DNA of 52,576 nucleotides from Phycisphaerae bacterium. GTDB taxonomy: Bacteria > Planctomycetota > Phycisphaerae > UBA1845 > Fen-1342. The notes under the pieces were generated by a model. That model did no database searches, had not been told where the DNA came from, and saw only the letters and a list, made by a program, of their open reading frames with translations. The stretch's first letter is position 1. Each line of letters starts with the position of its first letter. Where the stretch lies: NCBI GenBank assembly GCA_028279405.1, contig JANQNU010000050.1, forward strand, positions 1 to 52,576. The letters are read 5' to 3'. Both the position numbers and the translations under genes were made by a program. Shown here piece after piece: positions 48,699 through 52,576 of this stretch.

Positions 48699-48838
48699 CC
48701 CACCCTTCCAGGGTGGGGGACGTGTTTCGCGCAGCAGGTTGATTTGTCCCCCCGGGTAGAACCCTAGGGCACCAAACCTAGACACAGGCCTCGCAGAGGG
48801 AGCTTGCTTCCCTCGCTGGCGCTCGGGGCTCGTTTTTT
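48699..48838. repeat. Composite repeat block (CCCACCC hairpin and GGGAGC unit)
   Basis: CCCACCC-TTCCA-GGGTGGG (48699-48717), then GCCTCGCAGAGGGAGCTTGC and CGCTGGCGCTCGGGGCTCG (48788-48832), matching the blocks at 4.8, 12.5 and 30.8 kb. This fills most of the gap between sppA and the next gene. Confidence 0.65.
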
Positions 48839-48959
48839 GGGCTTTCGCGCCCGAGTGCGCGACCCGTCGGCAAACCCATCTTGACCCGCCAAAACTCGGC
48901 AACGACGAATTTTGCGTCAATTTGGCTCTGAATCGTGCCTCTGATCTGCGCGTTTGACG

Positions 48960-49012
48960 CTTAATCACTATGTCGCCCGGTTGGGCGCTTAATGAAAACG
49001 CGTGTGATTAAG
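48960..49012 (+). promoter_or_regulatory. 5'-UTR inverted repeat overlapping a ribosome-binding site
   Basis: CTTAATCAC (48960-48968) is a perfect complement of GTGATTAAG (49004-49012). The right arm runs into the Shine-Dalgarno AAGGAG (49010-49015) of the gene starting at 49024. The loop holds a nested GCCC-GGTT-GGGC hairpin. Pairing would hide the first three bases of the ribosome site. A regulatory role is inference. Confidence 0.4.
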
Positions 49013-49023
49013 GAGAACGATCA

Positions 49024-49818
49024 ATGAGTTTGCGAAACTACCTGATATCGGCTTTCGTCCTGTGTTTCGTGGTCGAGGCGGCGTGGGCACAGTGCGTGTA
49101 CCGCCAGCCGTGGCGCGCCCGGCGCTCGTCGCACGTCTCGGCCGTCGTGCAATGCGAGGTGCCGCGGCCGATGCCGCGCATGGTTTTTGACGACTTCGTT
49201 TGCGAGGAAGACGGCTTCATCGAGCGGATCCGGTGGTGGGGAACGGTCTCGGATCCGGAGCAGCTCAACCGAACCTATGTCATCACCTTCTGGCGCGACG
49301 ACCAGGAATGCGGGACGCTCGAGCGGGTTTACGAGGCGTGCGTTCGGCCGACGGCGCGGCTGGTCGGCCCCGATTGCACGGAAGAGCGTGTCTACGTGTT
49401 CAGCACGTGTATTCCGCCGTTTCTCGCGATTATCGGCCCTCATTGGGTTTCCATTGCCGAGGACGACGAGCGCAGCATTCAGCCGAACGAGGTCGATTTC
49501 CGCTGGTCGGGACGACGTGAGATTCGACGCTGCCCGGCCTTTTCGCGCGACGCGAACGGCAACCGTTTTCCGCTGTTCGATAACTGTGACGAGGAGCGCA
49601 ACGACGTCAGCTTCGAGATGCTGCTCCGCGGCGACATGAATTGCGACGGCGTGGTATCGGTCGGCGACATCAACCCGTTCGTCCTGGCATTGACGAACCC
49701 GGCCGCGTACCAAGCCGCTTTCCCCGGCTGCGACATTTTCAACGGTGACTGCAACTGCGACGGACAGATCTCTGTCGGTGACATCAATTGCTTCGTGAGT
49801 CTGGTTACCGGCCCGTAA
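49024..49818 (+). CDS. Secreted Cys-rich protein with dockerin-like C-terminus
   Basis: 264 residues. The signal peptide is about 1-23 (SAFVLCFVVEAAWAQ). The mature part is Cys-rich with an unrecognised domain (IRWWGTVSDPEQLNRTYVIT, ECGTLERVYEAC, HWVSIAEDDERS). The last 65 residues form two dockerin-like units with Cys pairs: GDMNCDGVVSVGDINPFVLA and GDCNCDGQISVGDINCFVSL. This pattern is common in planctomycete secreted proteins. AAGGAG is eight bases upstream of ATG 49024. A strong terminator follows. No catalytic residue set is seen. Confidence 0.85.
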   Translation: MSLRNYLISAFVLCFVVEAAWAQCVYRQPWRARRSSHVSAVVQCEVPRPMPRMVFDDFVCEEDGFIERIRWWGTVSDPEQLNRTYVITFWRDDQECGTLERVYEACVRPTARLVGPDCTEERVYVFSTCIPPFLAIIGPHWVSIAEDDERSIQPNEVDFRWSGRREIRRCPAFSRDANGNRFPLFDNCDEERNDVSFEMLLRGDMNCDGVVSVGDINPFVLALTNPAAYQAAFPGCDIFNGDCNCDGQISVGDINCFVSLVTGP

Positions 49819-49852
49819 TCAAGTACCACTCCGCTGAGCCACCCGAACCCGG

Positions 49853-49887
49853 CCCCTCGCGCACGATTTGCGCGGGGGGTCTTTTTT
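49853..49887 (+). terminator. Rho-independent terminator
   Basis: CCCCTCGCGCA (49853-49863) pairs with TGCGCGGGGGG (49869-49879), an 11-bp stem with one G-U and a 5-nt loop, followed by TCTTTTTT (49880-49887). It lies 35 bp after the dockerin-type gene stop. Confidence 0.88.
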
Positions 49888-50038
49888 GTGGCGTCGCGCC
49901 GCGACGGACGCGATCACAGGTGGTTCCGCGACCGAGTCGACGTTCTTATTCAATTCGGATGCTTCGTCGATCGATGAACGACGTGAGGGTCCACGTGTCT
50001 GCGCAGGCCGCGAGGGCGGTCGCAGTCGGGAGCGGCTT

Positions 50039-50665
50039 ATGAGCGTTCAGGATGTTGTGTTTCGCTGGGCATCCCATCAACAGGAGCTTACCGGGGTGGT
50101 GCTCTTTGCGGTGGGGATTGCGTACGCTTTCTTCGGCTTCCGGCTGGTGAACGGCTTGTTGGCGATTCTGGCGGCTGCGATCGGATTCGGTGGCGGGCTG
50201 GCCGTATCTCAGTTCGCGGATAGTTCGATCTCGCCGTTGGTGCCGGCCGGGGCGCTGGCGGTCGTGGGGGCTGTGGCAGGGTTTCGGTGGCCGAAGCCAT
50301 GGGTTCCGCTCTCCGCCGCGCTTGCGTGGGGTGTGCTCGGGGCCTACCTGTTCGAACAGATCCGTGCGACCACGCCGATCGTTGCCGTCGTTGGTTTCAT
50401 CTCAGCCGTGCTCGGTTTGTTCTTCGGGATGATCACGCCGCGCGCCATGACGCTGATTCTCACGACGTTGGTAGGGACCGGCCTGATGATCGTGGGGTTC
50501 GTCTCGGTGACTGCCGGCATTGCGCCGGTGTTGAACGGGACATTCCGCGAAATGGCCGGTAGCTACGGCATGCTCGTGCCGGTCCTGATGGCCATGGTGT
50601 TCGTCGCGGGCTATTCCTACCAATCCATGCAGATTCAAGGCGATACCGTTACCGGCGCCACCTGA
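50039..50665 (+). CDS. Multi-pass membrane protein, TMEM198/DUF4203-like pattern
   Basis: 208 residues with about seven hydrophobic segments covering almost the whole length (GVVLFAVGIAYAFFGFRLVN, GLLAILAAAIGFGGGLAVS, LVPAGALAVVGAVAGF, LSAALAWGVLGAYLF, IVAVVGFISAVLGLFFGM, LILTTLVGTGLMIVGFVSV, LVPVLMAMVFVAGYSY). The G-F-R-L-x-N and small-residue patterns resemble the protein at 5475-6281. GGGAG precedes ATG 50039. The frame opens at 49868, but that part crosses the upstream terminator. Function unknown. Confidence 0.72.
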   Translation: MSVQDVVFRWASHQQELTGVVLFAVGIAYAFFGFRLVNGLLAILAAAIGFGGGLAVSQFADSSISPLVPAGALAVVGAVAGFRWPKPWVPLSAALAWGVLGAYLFEQIRATTPIVAVVGFISAVLGLFFGMITPRAMTLILTTLVGTGLMIVGFVSVTAGIAPVLNGTFREMAGSYGMLVPVLMAMVFVAGYSYQSMQIQGDTVTGAT

Positions 50666-50707
50666 TTGGCCGATGGTGAGCGAGGCGTCCATCCCACGCT
50701 CAAACGA

Positions 50708-51946
50708 CTATTGGGATGCGAGCATGATCAGCAATATGAGGTTCATGACGACGCTGATCCCGGAAACAATCGCGAGTACCACGATCAGCGTGTTGGGCGG
50801 CGCAGCGGCCGGCGGATAGTACGCGCCGTTGCCGTCGGGGCCCACGGAGACACCTTCGGCAAGATCGGTGATCGTGTCCGCGTCGTACTGCTGGGCATAC
50901 TTCGGTCGGCGACCCGCGAGCATACGATCGATATCTTCGATCAACTCCTTGGCCGAGTGGTAGCGCGCGTCGCGTTCCTTGTTCATCAGCATCTCGATCA
51001 TCGCACCACACCCAGCGGTCAGCTTGGTGTTCACGTGGTCCGGCGGAACGAGCGGTTCCTTGAGATGCTTGTGCATGACTGCGGAAGGGGTCGGTCCCTC
51101 GAACGGCACCCGTCCGGTCACCATGTGATAGAACGTGCCGCCCAGCGAGTACAGGTCGGCGCCGTGATCGACGTCGACGTCACCACGGATCTGTTCGGGG
51201 CTGATGTAGTAAGGCGTTCCATACGCCCGACCCGCCTCAGCGAGCGCCGCCTCATGGTCGCTGGCTTCGCGTGCCAGGCCCATGTCCGCGAGCTTGGCTA
51301 CCCGATCGCGGGTGAGCATGATGTTCTTGGGTTTCACGTCGCGGTGAATGAAGCCGCGCTCGTGGGCATGCAATAGCGCGTCGGCCATTTGCCGAACGAT
51401 TTCGAGCGCTTCCTTCTCGGTGTACACCTTTCCTTGCGCGATCTCGTCATAGACAGTGCAGCCGTCCACGTACTCCATCACGAAGTAGTGGTAGCCCCCG
51501 GCTTCCCCGACATCGATTGCCTGGACGATATTGTTGTGATTCAGGCGGGCGGCGGCGCGACCCTCCTGATAAAAGCGTGTGACGAACTCTTGGTTCTGGC
51601 TGAGCCGCTTGGGCAGCACCTTCACGGCGACCACGCGATCGAGACTAAGTTGGCGCGCCCGATAAACCACGGCCATCGCGCCTGCACCGATCTTCTTCTG
51701 GAGCTGGTAGCCGGGGATCTGCTGAGCGGGACGTCCGCCGGAGTCGTCGTTGACTCCTTGCAGGCGGCCGAGCTGGGTGCGGGTCAGGAAGCCGAGGTCG
51801 ACCAGTACGTCCCCGAGCGGTCGTTCGCGTCCGCCTTCGGCGAGCATCTTTTGATGTTCGCTGGCGGCGCGCACTTCCTGAGTGGTAGCGAGTTGCCTCT
51901 CCACTACGAAGCGCGAGAGTTGCGTATCTTCCGGACTCTCTGCCAC
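50708..51946 (-). CDS. Membrane-anchored Ser/Thr protein kinase (PknB type) with GspE-N-like region
   Basis: About 412 residues. An N-terminal segment with the pattern FVVERQLATTQEVRAASEHQ and PLGDVLVDLGFLTRTQLGRL resembles the N-terminal repeats of GspE/PilB ATPases. The kinase domain has the Gly loop IGAGAMAVVYRA, Lys in VAVKVL, the catalytic loop HRDVKPKNIML, DMG in place of DFG (LADMGLA), and GTPYYISPEQIRG. A single membrane helix is near the C-terminus (TLIVVLAIVSGISVVMNLILLIMLASQ region), so the kinase faces the cytoplasm. GTG 51946 is the only reasonable early start; longer in-frame options run into the promoter and start of the divergent gene at 52080. Confidence 0.88.
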   Translation of the reverse strand: MAESPEDTQLSRFVVERQLATTQEVRAASEHQKMLAEGGRERPLGDVLVDLGFLTRTQLGRLQGVNDDSGGRPAQQIPGYQLQKKIGAGAMAVVYRARQLSLDRVVAVKVLPKRLSQNQEFVTRFYQEGRAAARLNHNNIVQAIDVGEAGGYHYFVMEYVDGCTVYDEIAQGKVYTEKEALEIVRQMADALLHAHERGFIHRDVKPKNIMLTRDRVAKLADMGLAREASDHEAALAEAGRAYGTPYYISPEQIRGDVDVDHGADLYSLGGTFYHMVTGRVPFEGPTPSAVMHKHLKEPLVPPDHVNTKLTAGCGAMIEMLMNKERDARYHSAKELIEDIDRMLAGRRPKYAQQYDADTITDLAEGVSVGPDGNGAYYPPAAAPPNTLIVVLAIVSGISVVMNLILLIMLASQ

Positions 51947-52079
51947 AGTTGTCCGTACTTTCCAAGACGCGGGTGTTTCGATTACCGGTCCGGGGCATTT
52001 TAGACGTACATATGGTTGGATTTCAACGCTTGCCCCGGCTACAGTCCGAGATCGCCTTTTTTTGGAGAACGGTCCGAGT

Positions 52080-52576
52080 ATGAACATCGACCGAACGCAC
52101 TGTTCGAGGAGTGTTACGTCCCTCGCAGGCCGGGCGGTTTTGTCCGGGGGATTGGCGATTTCGATGCTGATCGGTGCCGCGCACGCGGATGACGTGCGCG
52201 TCAGCGATGAGTCGGTCGATCTCGCGATCGTGCGCGCCGTGCGCTGGCTCAAGGAGCGAAAGAACGAAGACGGGAACTGGGAGACGTCCGGGATGCCCGT
52301 CGAGAGTCGCGAGCACGGTGGCCGAACAGCGCTGGCGCTGCTCGCGTTGCTGTATGCCGGCGAAGATCAGAACAGTGCCGAGATCAGCAAGCCGCTGGCG
52401 TGGCTGGCGACTCAGGATTTGGCTGGGACATACGCGTATGGGCTGCGAGCCCACGTCCTCGCACTGCTTTCCGGGCGCAAATACCGATCGCGGCTCGAGG
52501 GTGACCTCGACTGGTTGGTGCGTGCGCCGAACCCGCGCGGCGCGCAGGGCGCCGGCGGCTACGGATACTCGTCGTC
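52080..52576 (+). CDS. Exported prenyltransferase/squalene-oxidase-repeat-like protein (3'-partial)
   Basis: 165 codons are visible, open to the window end. After a signal peptide (about 20-36, SGGLAISMLIGAAHA) comes AIVRAVRWLKERKNEDGNWE, matching the (alpha/alpha)6 helical-repeat pattern of squalene-hopene cyclase and prenyltransferase proteins. Then GGRTALALLALLYAGE and YAYGLRAHVLALLSGRK follow. GGAGAA lies before ATG 52080, ten bases away. In planctomycetes such exported proteins often carry a second domain (for example DUF4159); that part is beyond the window. The gene is divergent from the kinase, with a shared 133-bp control region. Confidence 0.75.
   Translation, partial: MNIDRTHCSRSVTSLAGRAVLSGGLAISMLIGAAHADDVRVSDESVDLAIVRAVRWLKERKNEDGNWETSGMPVESREHGGRTALALLALLYAGEDQNSAEISKPLAWLATQDLAGTYAYGLRAHVLALLSGRKYRSRLEGDLDWLVRAPNPRGAQGAGGYGYSS

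Overview
High-GC bacterial chromosome, most likely an uncultured or poorly sampled planctomycete. This is an inference from gene content. Secreted proteins carry dockerin-like EF-hand repeats and a PEP-CTERM anchor. There are zinc-ribbon/multi-membrane proteins, a Gram-negative-style envelope set (LpxB, secretin, MlaF-like ATPase), an MG-CoA-hydratase-type enzyme, PilZ and Ser/Thr-kinase signalling, and a partial division/cell-wall cluster with no ftsA/ftsZ. Non-coding gaps hold several families of short GC-rich hairpin repeats. No tRNA, rRNA, CRISPR array or classical insertion sequence was seen.

Layout. 1-3.1 kb: a sigma-54 enhancer-binding regulator, then an intergenic block with a textbook -24/-12 promoter, two strong hairpins and a T-tract (candidate sigma-54-dependent small RNA), then lpxB. 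3.2-6.3 kb (minus): a dockerin-repeat secreted protein and two membrane proteins. 6.4-10.5 kb (minus): murC-murB-ddl-ftsQ, tightly packed. 10.8-15.3 kb: DUF2330 protein, ferredoxin-NADP reductase, methylglutaconyl-CoA-hydratase-like enzyme with an acetyltransferase. 15.5-22.3 kb (plus): propeller/M28/PDZ aminopeptidase, NapH-like ferredoxin fused to TPRs, HAD phosphatase, PilZ protein. 22.3-31.5 kb: LigD-type phosphoesterase domain protein, PEP-CTERM protein, HEAT-repeat protein, a 37-residue small protein, an acyl-carrier-protein/FGE-fold fusion, an unknown secreted protein, a zinc-ribbon membrane protein, a PhyH dioxygenase and a small lipoprotein. 31.7-37.6 kb (minus): nusA with an intrinsic terminator in its leader, a secretin/TPR-lipoprotein pair, and a tandem T-fold PTPS/QueD-like enzyme. 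37.8-42.2 kb (plus): OPT transporter and two overlapping CNNM/CorC proteins. 42.8-46.1 kb (minus): MazG-like, glutathione peroxidase, MlaF-like ATPase, PilT. 46.7-52.6 kb: SppA, a second dockerin-type protein, a membrane protein, a Ser/Thr kinase and, divergent from it, the start of a prenyltransferase/squalene-oxidase-like repeat protein cut by the window end.

The strongest lead is the region 1629-1911: sigma-54 activator gene, paired upstream motifs about 40 bp apart, perfect -24/-12 promoter, and a predicted RNA of about 98 nt. The layout matches activator-controlled regulatory RNAs of the Qrr/GlmY kind. The second is the ACP-FGE-like fusion at 26588-27859, next to an unrecorded 37-residue gene.
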